64,000 nucleotides of DNA, taken from Mantis religiosa (Eukaryota > Arthropoda > Insecta > Mantodea > Mantidae). The stretch spans positions 100,442,711 through 100,506,710 of the forward strand of contig CM060947.1 of assembly GCA_030765055.1 (NCBI GenBank), written 5' to 3'. Positions 34,840-45,130 of the stretch are shown here, piece by piece (within the stretch, counting starts at the first letter, position 1; each line of letters starts with the position of its first letter). The position numbers and the translations under genes are program-made. The notes below the pieces were generated by a model that did no database searches, was not told the origin of the DNA, and saw only the letters and a list, made by a program, of their open reading frames with translations.

Positions 34840-35399
34840 TATTTATTATTAGTGTTGTTAAGGGTCTTTAAAATGTGTACATATATTTCAACAGAAATTT
34901 CTATATAACATTTTTGATGAAATGCAATATCTTCTCTGTCTACTATGTATATGATGGAGAAGCTAAAAATAGATCTAAATGCAGTCTTGCTCAAATTTAG
35001 TACAAAGAATTTTCCTTAAGCACTGTAATATTGTAACAACCATACTATGATGTATAATATAAAACTTAGCTATAGCTTTGTTTCTTTTAGAGTGTAAAGC
35101 TTCTGCTTATGCACTTAATTCAGATCTGCTCTAAAAATCCTTTCCTTTTTCATAAGTTGAATGGAGCCCCTTTTGTAAAGAAGGAAGTAAAACAGCTTAA
35201 CATACTATTTCGGCACATTATGCTGAACAGGCACAATGCACATAGTTCATTACATTTACAAAATTTGAAACATTTGCCAATGTCAATGTTAATCTATCGA
35301 GATTTAACTGTATTGGAACACCACAGTGAAGTGAAATAATTATTAATTTTTAGATGAGTCGTATTTATTACACATCTGCTTCACTTTCGTACCTATATT

Positions 35400-35439
35400 G
35401 AGGACATGTTTCGCAAATCATCATTTGCATCTTCTGCTC
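35400..35439 (-). ncRNA. hammerhead ribozyme-like motif, family B
   Basis: On the - strand: GAG, core CAGAAGA (U4 changed to A), U, helix II GCAAA/TTTGC with loop TGATGA, GAAAC, AT, GTC, CTC. Site intact, U4 lost. Confidence 0.5.
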
Positions 35440-35667
35440 TTATGTGACTAAAGCTTGATCCAGTGGTGTGGGTAATTCTGGAGTTGCTGCTGCCATCTGT
35501 TGATTTAGTGATGAACTTAAATGTGGGATTCTCTTCTGGCGGGATTTCAAAGTTCATTAGTTGGTTTTTAGAAGAGAATCCCACATTTAAGTTCATCACT
35601 AAATCAACAGATGGCAGCAGCAACTCCAGAATTACCCACACCACTGGATCAAGCTTTAGTCGCATAA

Positions 35668-35707
35668 GAGCAGAAGATGCATACAATGATTTGCGAAACA
35701 TGTCCTC
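35668..35707 (+). ncRNA. hammerhead ribozyme-like motif, family B
   Basis: GAG, core CAGAAGA, U, helix II GCATA.../TTTGC (one mismatch), GAAAC, AT, GTC with predicted cleavage after C35704, helix I CTC. Confidence 0.5.
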
Positions 35708-35993
35708 AAAATAGGTACGAAAGTGAAGCAGATGTGTAATAAATACGACTCATCTAAAAATTAATAAATAGTCAATGTTAATGTTTCACACGTATATGCT
35801 TTTTATACCAAATCTGACCTTAATCACAATACAAGATCACTAGGCTTGAAATGTCCATGCAGTCAACGGTTAGATTCAGGGAGCAGAAGGGAGGGGGAGT
35901 AGGTTACATTATGTAAAATAGAGTGCACCCAAGGATATTCAGGTGGAAATAAAAAGTTGAACATAATTTTACTTTACAGGTTTGGTAGCTAAT

Positions 35994-36684
35994 ATACGAG
36001 GTACATCCAGAAAGTAAGCTCTGTTTGGTAATAAAATTAAATTGTGTACAGATACAGAAAAATTATTTATTGCACAAATTTCTACAACTCTTAAACTACT
36101 TTTCCACATAACTGCCGAAATTTTGCAGGTATTTGTCATGGTGAGGCACAAGTTTAGAAGTTTGTTGCCTGTGTCTTCAACCAGTTGGAAACATTTTCTT
36201 TCAGCTCTTTGTCATTGTTGAACTGTTGACCGCCAAGGAAAGATTTGAGATGCAAAAACAGATGAAAGTCGCTAGGAGCGAGGTCGGGGCTGTACGGGGG
36301 GTGGTCAAACACGTCCCAGTCAAATTCCTGTAGGATGTGTGTTTGGATGTGTGTCCTGTAGGATGTTTCTCGTCGCATTTGCATCGTCGTGCATTGTCAT
36401 GAAGAAACACAACACCTTTTGACAGCCGATAAATTTCAATTGGTTTCACTTTCCTAGCATTCAGAAAATGAATCACAGATTTGATTTCACAAGCGGCGGG
36501 ATTTTCAATCAACACCGACATTGTAAACAAGCACAACAAAGCGTGTGTGGCTGACAGCAATCTCACAATGGCGCACGTTTCTTCTCCTTGATATAGAGCG
36601 TCTACCATGCATGTGTGGAACTGCGATCACAGCGCTGCAGCGGAGATAAATTGAAACAACTTACTTTCTGGACGCCCCTTGAAT
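35994..36684 (-). mobile_element. internally deleted mariner
   Basis: Ends TACGAGGTACATCCAGAAAG and CTTTCTGGACGCCCCTTGA are inverted repeats. The - strand transposase reads ACEIKSVIHFLNARKVKPIE IY (N-terminal HTH), then directly GVVFLHDNAR (second catalytic Asp) and HPPYSPDLAPSDFHLFLHLK (third Asp). The middle third including TGDE is deleted, leaving about 0.69 kb. The sequence is otherwise well kept, with one frame change near 36400. Confidence 0.85.
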
Positions 36685-36689
36685 ATTTT

Positions 36690-37100
36690 GTGTTCTCATT
36701 GGAGGCATTTTGCTATCACCAGTTTCTTTATGAAAATAGCAATCACACTCTGTAGACACAACAGAAGTTACCCTGTACTAATCAAAACACCGACTGCCCT
36801 GTGTTCTGTTTGTGTGGTGAAGTGACTCAGCATACTTTGACATCTTGCTCAGTACTGCTTACACGTTACTTGAATCTTCATTCACTGTATGAACATTGCA
36901 AGCCTGAAGATCACAATACCCAAATTATATTCTGTGTACATTATATAGCTCTCTTCTGATGTTTAGTGATTCCTTTATGCTTAACAGAGGAATGTCACTC
37001 AGTTTAAAAAAAGAAAACAATGAAAGTATTTCTTTTTCTCTTCCCAATACTTCTTTTCTGGTTAGACATAAAAAACATAGATTCCTGTAAAATGCTCAAT
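36690..37100. other. no gene recognised
   Basis: A CPVFCLCGEVTQHTL-like reading at 36795-36840 hints at a LINE C-terminal Cys/His motif but is too short to call. Confidence 0.3.
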
Positions 37101-37162
37101 GCTTCAGCATTTCAATTTGCATACAGTCATTTGAAAAAACAATAGCAAAATCAAGCATAATA

Positions 37163-38215
37163 CCAAACAAATATGCAGTTAAACCGGATAACCCAACCTT
37201 ACCTAGACTTTATGGCTTACCCAAAATACACAAACCATCCATAACAATGAGACCTATAGTTAGCAGTATAAATTCACCAACATACAAACTTGCAAAGTGG
37301 CTAACAAACAAATTCAAATCATTTCCAAAATTTGAAAGCCTAAGCATCAAAAACACCTATGAACTTATAGAACACATTAAGGATACTGAACTAAAAGAAG
37401 AGGACACACTAGTCTCATTTGATGTTAAATCACTGTTTCCCAGCATACCAGTTAATCAACTCCCACTGTTGATAGAAAAATGGCTCAAATCACTTGGAAT
37501 GGCATCACCTGAAATTTCAGACTACATCGAACTAACCAAATTATGCATAGAGCAAAATTTCTTCCAGTTTCAAACAAAATATTTCCACCAAACTTCAGGG
37601 TTAGCAATGGGCAACCCCCTATCACCCTTCCTGGCCGATCTGTACATGAGTGCATTAGAAATAAGGATCAACAAAGGTTTCCCTTGGATGTTCAAACTCT
37701 GGCAACGATATGTAGGTGACATCTTTGCAATAGTACTAAAAAAACACATCAGTGGTGCACTAAAACTTTTAAATATCCAAGAAAAAAGCATCAAGTTCAC
37801 TGTAGAAATAGAAAAAGATGAGCATTTACCATTTTTGGATCTAAAAATAATGAGGAATAAAAACAGACTAAACTTTGGCATTTACAGAAAACCAACACAG
37901 ACAGACAACCACATAAAGGCTAATGGCTACAACCCAAGATCCCACAAACAGGCAATCTTCAATAGTTTAACACAGAGACTGGTAAACATCCCTCTCACAG
38001 CAGAAGCATACAGAACAGAATACAACAAAATAATTGAAATAGCACAAAAAAATAACTTTCCCAAATCATTAGTGGACAAAAAAGTGAACTTAGCAAAAAA
38101 GAAGAAGTTACTAAAGGAAACCACAACCCTCTCAGCTACAGAAACTAATATGATTTTCAAAAAATTCACTTACCATCCATGGGCCTATGATAAATTCAAA
38201 AAGGTCTTCAACTAG
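37163..38215 (+). pseudogene. PLE reverse transcriptase
   Basis: Open from about 37163 (no ATG needed; an internal ATG is at 37247). Motifs in order: PRLYGLPKIHKP, MRPIVSSINSPTYKLAKWL, LVSFDVKSLFPSIPV (catalytic Asp), QTSGLAMGNPLSPFLADLYM, RYVGDIFAIV and LPFLDLKIM with FGIYRKPTQTD. The active-site box is YVGD where YVDD is expected, so one catalytic Asp is Gly and the enzyme should be dead. The frame closes at 38213 and the endonuclease follows in another frame. Confidence 0.9.
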
Positions 38216-38219
38216 CACC

Positions 38220-38640
38220 AGTCAACCATTTCTCCTTAAAAAACCTAATTTGCTCAAACATCAAAGATGCCATTCCATCTAACAAAAAATCTGGTATATA
38301 TCAAATTGAATGCAATGACTGTAGTCAAATTTATATTGGAAAAACCAAAAGAAATTTAGAAACAAGAGTAAAGGAACACTTTAGAAACATAAAATATAAA
38401 CAATTAGAAAAATCAGCAGTTGCCACACATTTTTGGGAAAAAAACCACAACATAAATCCAGAACCAAAACTACTAAAACATGCATCAGGAAAACAAGAAC
38501 TATCCACATGGGAACAAATCTTCATTTCAAAAAATAGGAACAAAGTATTCAATTTCGACATCCCCCAGAAAGATTTGTTCAGCAAGTTCCTTGAACCACC
38601 ACCAGAGGAGACCTGTAACAAAATATCGTCAGCTACACCA
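38220..38640 (+). pseudogene. PLE GIY-YIG endonuclease
   Basis: In a second frame after a single frame change near 38205: SGIYQIECNDCSQIYIGKTK, RNLETRVKEHFRNIKYKQLE, ATHFWEKNHNINPEPK, KQELSTWEQIFISKNRN. GIY and YIG, the CxxC and the downstream His residues of the Penelope/Poseidon-type endonuclease are present. In an intact element RT and endonuclease form one protein. Confidence 0.85.
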
Positions 38641-38658
38641 ATGAGAGCCAGTCGAGGG

Positions 38659-38701
38659 CCGGCTGATGATATAGAGGCAAAGCCTCAGAAACTTGTTTCG
38701 G
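38659..38701 (+). ncRNA. hammerhead ribozyme-like motif, family A, complete core
   Basis: Helix I CCGG, core CTGATGA (38663-38669), then T and ATA, helix II GAGGC/GCCTC with loop AAA, A, GAAAC (38688-38692), TT, GTT with predicted cleavage after T38697, helix I TCGG (one G-U pair). All core residues are present, though helix II starts a few bases later than in the sister copies. It lies 56 bases from the PLE end. Confidence 0.6.
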
Positions 38702-38769
38702 AAAAATTTAAAAGTAAGTGTTGTTTAGTCTCATTAATCGACTCTCTTTAAAGTTAAGCTTCAGCATTT

Positions 38770-40022
38770 GTTTATTTCATCAAGTATAAAGAGAATTCAC
38801 ACATTCTCTTCACCTTACTCACCCTCTGCAATAGTTTGCTTCATTAGCTTCATGTATCCATTGAAAACATTGACAATGTAAGAACAACTGGTAGAATATT
38901 TAGTGGATAACTACAAGTGATGGATAATTCAGCTTGCTAAGTAACAATGATGTAAGTGTGAGTTAGTCAGTGTATAGGGTTTAAAGTCCCTCGGCAGCTA
39001 GGTCATTTGGGCCCACAGGAATAAAGTTTCATATGTCAAGGTTATGCACTATGGACTGTAAGCTCAACAGGATCCCCATTTCAATTTATTCTTGTTGCTT
39101 CAGTTGAGAAGGGGTTAGCGATGCCTGATGCCTAATGTACAACCATGAACACAAAAAATGAATCCTCTCCAGAAAGTGTTGGTCGTAGAGAGCTTTTTGT
39201 ATCTTCATAAAAGCTGTGTTCATAACGCACACAAAAGAACTGTACAGTGGTCTGTGACTGATTGACAATGGTTAGCATATGCATAATGGAAACAACTCAA
39301 AATAATGTTAAGTTCCTAGATTCAAATCTTATACAGCTTGTCATAGGCCTATCTATGCACAAAAGAAAATAGTTCTGCTAAACCTTATGTTAAATAACTA
39401 ATTAAATGTGTAAATAAATTAGCTTCTAAAACTAAAATAAAAAAATAAACAATTAATAGCGGAGGTTTGAACCCTTAGCATGTGTAACTATCCTGTCTTC
39501 AGGACATAGACAAAATTAAATGCCTGCAGTAATGTGGACAATTGAGAAGCTACAATACCACTCTGATATCTCGCCTCTCTGAGAACCAATTTGACATCTT
39601 TCGAGATCTGTGGACAGGATGATTATCCTGTACAATTTCAACAATTTTGTCAGGATATCTCATACTCAGAGGGAATCAAAATATTCTAAAGTATTGTAAT
39701 GTACTGTGTACTGTTTAGATATCATCAAGCTGCCACAGCACACCTAGACCACCTCTTGATATTGAGCCCCATCATAATACAGATATGTGACCATGATGGA
39801 ATTGTAAAGCCACATATTTTGCATATTATCGTAATCCTTTTGGATTATAGTTAATCACCTTTTCCGTAAGTATGGAAGAAAATATCACTTTGAGAATAAT
39901 ACCTTATTCCAGTTGCAGTTGGCATTTTTCTCTTCAAATGCAAGTTGAAATAGTCTGCATCATACATCAGATGTTTTTAGCTGCTGTTAGTGCATATTCT
40001 CAATTTTTAAAGTATAAAAAAA
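38770..40022. other. no gene recognised
   Basis: Nothing assigned. A GAGGTTTGAACCCTTAGCATG stretch at 39463 may be the B-box end of a decayed tRNA-derived repeat. Confidence 0.3.
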
Positions 40023-40080
40023 AATAATATAATTTTAAGTCAAACTAGTACTCAGTGCTCTACTTACTGCTAGTATTTAC

Positions 40081-40120
40081 CTAGAACACGTTTTGTTAGG
40101 ATCTTCCTATCATCATCAGC
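40081..40120 (-). ncRNA. hammerhead ribozyme-like motif, family D
   Basis: On the - strand: core CTGATGA, U, helix II GATAGGA/TCCTAAC (one A-A mismatch, loop AGA), AAAAC (G12 changed), GT, GTT, CTAG. The 5' strand of helix I is lost at the inversion junction. Confidence 0.45.
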
Positions 40121-40138
40121 TGTTGTCGACTCGAACAA

Positions 40139-40175
40139 CTGATGATAGGAAGATCCTAACAAAACACGTTCTAGG
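40139..40175 (+). ncRNA. hammerhead ribozyme-like motif, family D
   Basis: Core CTGATGA, helix II AGGA/TCCT extended to TAGGA/TCCTA, AAAAC, AC, GTT, CTAGG. Three bases shorter before helix II than its mirror partner. Confidence 0.4.
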
Positions 40176-40250
40176 TAAATACTAGCAGTAATTAGAGCAT
40201 TGAGTACTAGTTTGACTCAAAATTATATTAACTTTGTGCTTCATTGTATC

Positions 40251-41059
40251 ATAGTCCTTACACATTGGAAAAAAAAAATTTACTTATTTTAGCACCTAGA
40301 ATCTGTTCCTTGAGATTACATATGAACTAAAATATATTGTAGAGAATTCACTACACACTATATCATCTTTTCTGTTTCTACATACAACTTTTGGTACCAG
40401 GATCTTATTGTGCTCTGTTGAAATGCTCTCCAGTGTTGGATTTATACCCTCTTATTGGAAATATTTTTCCAATAGCAAACTAATGTTAGAAAATATTTGC
40501 GTAGAAACCAATAAAGGACACTATTGACTATGTTAGCAAAATAAAATGTAGAAAAGAACTATTATGTAATCTAGAAAACAGGCACCTTAGTGAACTAATG
40601 ATAGAACATCATTTATGTGAAATAATCATTTATTTCAGATGGTAATAATTACAACTGAACTGTGTTTTACTGAAATAGGTACATATCTGAGATCATGACT
40701 TGTGTGTACTTCATGCTTTTTAGTGTTACTATTTTTTTACTGTCTACAAGATACTATGGGCTCTTAGACGCACCTTAATTTTTAAGTAATTTTTACAAAA
40801 ACAACATTTTTAACTTTTATCATTAGATTGCAAAGCCAGACTAAAAGAAAAATAATTTATTAGTTTATAAAACTGAATTGACCCATAAAATTCCAGAAAT
40901 TGATCATCAGAACTTCATTCTTATTAGCATCCCGATTTATTGTCGTCATCTTCATATGAGATTTTCTCTACTCTCATTCGCACTATTACTTATGCGATAC
41001 TTAAACCTCTTAAAGACTTTTGATGCAGTTTTCCATTTATAGTCAGTCAATGATAAAAT
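40251..41059. other. no gene recognised
   Basis: AT-rich sequence, nothing identified. Confidence 0.3.
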
Positions 41060-41190
41060 ATGAAAGTTAGAAACAGAACTGAAAAATTCAATGCCATAGT
41101 TGGGATTTGAAGTATGAATTTTCTGCATTTCTACACAAGTTGCTCTAACCACTGAACTACCAAATTGGGTTTGTGGAGCGAAGTTACACA
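41060..41190 (-). repeat. tRNA-derived SINE fragment
   Basis: On the - strand: TTTGGTAGTTCAGTGGTTAG AGCAAC (A box), then ACTTCAAATCCCAACTATGG (B box) and CATTGAATTTTTCAG. Same family as 41721-42222, 46855-46975 and the loop at 19104-19125. Confidence 0.65.
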
Positions 41191-41714
41191 ATTTGTATTA
41201 ATGTGCAACTTGTACGTAATATTTTGTTTTGTATTTGTTTCCCAAGCTCTTTGTCATGAGCATAGTTCTCATATAGTAAATTCCAAATTACAGCACAGTG
41301 AATAATAATGCATCAACTATATAAATAAAATTTACATTCTAGTTATATTTTAGTGGTTTAATTCAAACTTACTTTATTAAATAGGGATATTGCTAGTTTT
41401 GTTTTAGAAGTTACAGTAACACCTCATTAGTCTGGACAGGTTTTGAAGGGGTGGAGAAATATTGTTTAACGTAGTAAATGCAGACTTGTTTTACAGACGA
41501 GAAATTGCTATTCTGAGTAGGAACATTATTCAAATTCTCTGGCCAATGCACAAATTCATTGCATTGACCCTATCTGCTTGGGACCAGGTTGGAAGAGAAA
41601 CTTTCTAAATAGTTATGGCCTGATGTATGTGACTTGCCAGAAAACAAGATTGAGGAAGAATAAAAAATAAGTGTGGAAGAAGATTTTATAGACATTTTTA
41701 AAAATATTGATGGC

Positions 41715-42222
41715 TTAAGTTAATTGATGGAAATAATTCATTTCTTCACACCAGCCGTATACAGGCTAAGGTATTGGATTGATAGTGGACATGAAAAATG
41801 CAATGCCACAGCCGTTATTTGAACCACGGATCTACTGGTTTCCATCCAGTTACTCTAACCCATTGGGCTACCATGGCCCACATGCCGTCCTGATATTAAA
41901 TTCTCCACTTGACTCCTATATTTCCCCGGCAAACCACTAGGAATTCTCGCATCCGAGATACACCATTTGTGGCGAATTACTATTGTAAGTATTTGAGTCC
42001 CAGGCTTCATCATTTAACTCTTATTATTTAAATTAATTGATGGAAATAATTCATTTCTTCACACCAGCCGTATACAGGCTAAGATATTGGATTGATAGTA
42101 TAAAAATTCAATGCAATGGCTGGGATTTGAACTACAGATCTACTGGTTTTCGTCCAGTCATGCTAACTAATTGAGTTACCATGGCCAACATGCCGTCCTG
42201 ACATTAAATTCTCCACTTGACT
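41715..42222 (-). repeat. tandemly duplicated SINE-containing insertion
   Basis: Unit 1 (41721-42033) and partial unit 2 (42034-about 42220) share TAATTGATGGAAATAATTCA, CACACCAGCCGTATACAGGC and a - strand tRNA-like head (CATGGTAGCCCAATGGGTTA GAG with B box GTGGTTCAAATAAC). ATTGATGGC lies on both sides (about 41706-41714 and 42223-42231), which fits a target duplication in the host pogo element. Unit 1 has an extra stretch with CCCCGGCAAACCACTAGG. Confidence 0.7.
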
Positions 42223-42591
42223 CATTGATGGCAGTTCCAGTGTTGATGAAGACCTTGATAACGGGTTGCAAATCGACAATGATGAAGGTTATAAATGGAT
42301 TATAACGAAAGGCATTATTGCATCATGTAATGTTAATGAAAATGAAGAGTATTCAGATTCAGATTGATGAACCAGCTGTAATTATGACCCATGGACAAGC
42401 AATAAAGAAATTGATCCTTTATTTCTAGAGTCAAGCCAAAACATTGCCAAATGAAGTTCTAATGTTAAAGTGAAAGCGAGCTTGCACTGCTCGTAAGTGA
42501 TACACTAAATTCGGACAGCATAAACTCAATTCCTTTTTTACTACCAACTAGTTTGTAGCTACATGACATACAGTACAAATACTATATGTGC

Positions 42592-43380
42592 AAGATTTCT
42601 TGAGCATTCGGGTCCCAAGTCCTCATTCGGTAGGTTTCGCCTATTTCCGTAAACACAGATGACATTTGAAACAGGAAATGTGCTACACACTATGACATCT
42701 AGTGGCTAATATGCTAAGCTTTCACACGTATGCCATTTCATTTTGAGGTTTATTATTAGCTAACCAGTTTACAACAAATCTAAAAGCAAGACTATGTTGT
42801 CAATGTTATGGCTCTCAAAATGGGACACGCTATTTTTCGTCTACCTCCATATAACTGTGATCTGAATGCAATTGAGCTGGCGTGGGCAAACATAAAGAAT
42901 GTTTACAAAGTACGCAATGTTAATGAGAGCCACAAATCTGCGGAAACTTGCTACAGAAGTGATGGATTAGGAAGGATACGATAAGGTCCAAGAGGTGGAA
43001 ATGCAATATTGGAGAAACAATGGTGTAATAGAAAATGCAATTAATGAAATTATTAACACATTAGAGGATACCAGCGATGAAAGTAACGCAGTAGACTTGG
43101 AAACCGAAGAATCACAAAGCGAGTGAGTGATTATAGCTGTCATAATATTTGTTTTCTACTTTTGTGTGTTTCATAACAGTAAATATATAAGCATACAGCA
43201 TATCAGATGGAGTTCAATTGTTTATTTCCACATCTCACATCTTCGCTTATCTTACCGCAATTTGGCGAATTGTGTTTCCCTAGGTTGACCAACTGCAGAA
43301 ACAAAAGCGTGTTGGCTCTCTCTTCTTCTCTGCCCGCACCACACCGTAAATCCAGCGCTCAAGAAATGTTGCGCATATAG
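42592..43380 (+). mobile_element. Tc1/IS630-type element, internally deleted
   Basis: Ends CTATATGTGCAAGATTTCTT and AAGAAATGTTGCGCATATAG are inverted repeats of about 27 bp. The + strand has the transposase end: IFRLPPYNCDLNAIELAWAN IKN (the PPY-CDLNPIEL-WA-IK motif with the last catalytic acidic residue), then EMQYWRNNGVIENAINEII and an acidic tail to a TGA at 43126. The N-terminal two thirds are absent. Confidence 0.75.
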
Positions 43381-43575
43381 TGCATAGGCTGTTACAGTAC
43401 ATACAGGGTATGTGTTTTTAGCTGAAGGTGTGCCGATAGCAATTTCTTAATTCCATTAAAAATATTTTGGTGATGTACATTTTATTGTTTTTCCTTCATT
43501 CTCTGGATAACCCGGATTTTCATTAACATGGATTGGCCCTGGTGCCAGTTGATCCAGGTAAATGAGGTTCTACTG

Positions 43576-44336
43576 TACTTGCCAAAATAGCTGTAACTTA
43601 TACTATGCCTCAAAATATTAACTGTGAGTTTAAATGACATATTAAAATTTCAACATCATTCAATATTGATGATTGGAAAAAAAGAAAAACAAAACGTTCC
43701 TAGTAGGTGCGCATTTTAGTAATTTGTTAAAACCTCAATACTGAAACATAATGAAATCTTGATTTATGGCCTTTCAGAGTGGGAGGGCAGTATACCTGTA
43801 ACCATTCAAATTAGCATCCAGCATATAGCAATGAACATGTTTCCATGAATGTAAACAAATGATGGTAAAGAAAAAATGTCCATGGATGTAATTAAATGAC
43901 AGCTAAATACACATGATTTTGTGAATTTAAACAAAGAACAATTAGGTCACAAACATTTTACTTCGTTAAGTGTACTTTTTTATTTATTTAAAAGTAATGA
44001 ATTGCACAAAATAACAAAATTATCTATGTGAGTACTTCTTGAAAAACTGTTGAAGTGTACTTATTTTCTCAATCTGTATTTAAAAAAACGAGTAGGATGT
44101 TCTATATAAAATAAGGGACTGCGGTCACTTCTGTTTAATCTGGAAGTAGCATTGTATTCTTAATATAATGTTCAAATTTCCTTTGTGCCCTGAGTTTCAT
44201 GTTGACCAGCAGCTTGCTTCGAAAGTTAATTAGATGGTGTGTGACTTCTAACGAACCCTGTATTTTTTCTGAAGTATATTTACATTTCTTAGAGCTTTTT
44301 CCTGTGTTTTGTAGTAACACAAATTTAATGTTTCAG
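43576..44336. other. no gene recognised
   Basis: Intron sequence before the third SENP exon; nothing identified. Confidence 0.3.
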
Positions 44337-44522
44337 GATCCTATAAAAGATTATTACTTGCCTATGAGAAACCTTGCCAACTGGTTTTCAGAAGATGTTG
44401 TAAACAGAAAAAGAGAAGAGATAAAGAATTTGCTTGTAGAGCTGATGGAACAGCAAGATATTGATGTGGAATCATTAAATCTTCCAAAACTTGTGTTTAC
44501 AAATAGTGAAGAGCAGCAACAG
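44337..44522 (+). CDS. SENP6/7-like SUMO protease, C-terminal lobe exon
   Basis: Exon of exactly 62 codons between a TTAATGTTTCAG acceptor and a CAG|GTAAGT donor, phase 0 at both ends. It encodes DPIKDYYLPMRNLANWF, then a charged helix with KREEIKNLLVELMEQQ. Human SENP6 has NPILSFELPMNLANWF followed by KREEIRNIILKLQ in the same place, directly after the FF residues that end the preceding exon. This completes the protease fold. The last part of the exon, with NLPKLVFTNSEEQQQ, begins the non-conserved tail. Intron sizes on either side are about 16.2 kb and 12.3 kb. Confidence 0.93.
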
Positions 44523-44939
44523 GTAAGTAGTTCTCTATCTACCAGTGTAGTGCTTCGGATCTTAATATAATTAATTGTATATTTAGGCCTATTTTTCCAG
44601 TTCTTTCACTTTCTGTTAATGTACAAATTTGGAAGGCAAATAAATCTGTATGAATTTTTAATACAACATTAGAATCTTGTTAGTAAGTTTTTGCAGGGAT
44701 CTAAGAATTTGGATACCATAGATGGTCAAAAATCTGCTAATGAAAGACCATATCTGCAACTTAAAAACTTCATAATTCTGTATTAAAAATCTAAGAATCC
44801 ATTTTACCTCGTAATCAAATATGAAATATGTACGCCGCTTTTAAGTACATATTTGTGATTGTTTTGCTGGTTTTAGTTGTAAAATGTTACTTTTTATCTA
44901 ATTTAGTAAAATACTTGTACATACATTTCAGTATAGCCA

Positions 44940-45130
44940 TTGTCTCCAAATTCCCATTTTGCCATGATTAGTTTTAAAGGGTGCTGATGACTTTGTAGTT
45001 GAGTGCCCATAAACAAAAACAGTCATCATTGTCTCCAAATTCCTGGTGAATTCGGAAAACATTTTTGAAAACAAATAGAGCCTCAAGGTTATTAACCAAG
45101 GTTGATTAAAGTAAAAGAGATTATTCGAGT
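44940..45130 (+). repeat. LINE 3'-end-like fragment
   Basis: GGTGCTGATGACTTTGTAGT followed by TGAGTGCCCATAAACAAAAA resembles the 3' ends of many insect LINEs (GCTGATGACC...GAGCGCCC). ATTGTCTCCAAATTCC occurs on both sides (44938 and 45029), possibly a target duplication. Confidence 0.4.

Larger units (their letters stand above)
35294..35770. mobile_element. PLE-derived foldback copy with long near-perfect arms (family B)
   Basis: Arms about 200 bp each, meeting near 35555 (TTTCAAAGTTCATTAG...), near identical: CATCTGTTGATTTAGTGATG and GTGGGTAATTCTGGAGTTGC pair with their mates. Left outer end holds the tail in - orientation (GTGTTCCAATACAG complement). Flanked by a perfect 12-bp duplication GTCAATGTTAAT (35282-35293 and 35771-35782). 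Noncoding. Confidence 0.85.
37113..38757 (+). mobile_element. Penelope-like retroelement, 5'-truncated, with RT, GIY-YIG and hammerhead
   Basis: Best PLE copy of the window: 1645 bp, reverse transcriptase then endonuclease then hammerhead-like motif and end. Flanked by a perfect 12-bp duplication GCTTCAGCATTT (37101-37112 and 38758-38769). The N-terminal part of the RT is missing. It stands alone rather than in an inverted pair. It serves as reference for family A. Confidence 0.9.
40023..40250. mobile_element. PLE-like foldback copy (hammerhead family D)
   Basis: Palindrome 40023-40222 with arms of about 95 bp meeting at GTCGACTC (40126-40133). Each arm has CTGATGA. The right end continues with GTGCTTCATTGTATCATAG, close to the GCTTCACTGT tail of other families. 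Outer duplication not found. Confidence 0.65.
41414..43575 (+). mobile_element. pogo/Tigger-type element with nested insertions
   Basis: Ends CAGTAACACCTCATTAGTCT and AAATGAGGTTCTACTG with TA on both sides; the inside matches the simpler copy at 5010-5825. It carries a SINE-containing insertion (about 41715-42222) and a Tc1/IS630-type element (42592-43380), both absent from the other copy. Only the acidic transposase tail remains. Confidence 0.8.

Noticed and set aside
37247..38215. Intact, active PLE reverse transcriptase
   Set aside because: The active-site box reads YVGD in place of YVDD, the 5' end is truncated, and the endonuclease is in another frame.
44984..44990. CTGATGA as a hammerhead core
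   Set aside because: No helix II plus GAAA follows; the surrounding GCTGATGACYT...GAGTGCCC sequence fits the 3' end of an insect LINE.
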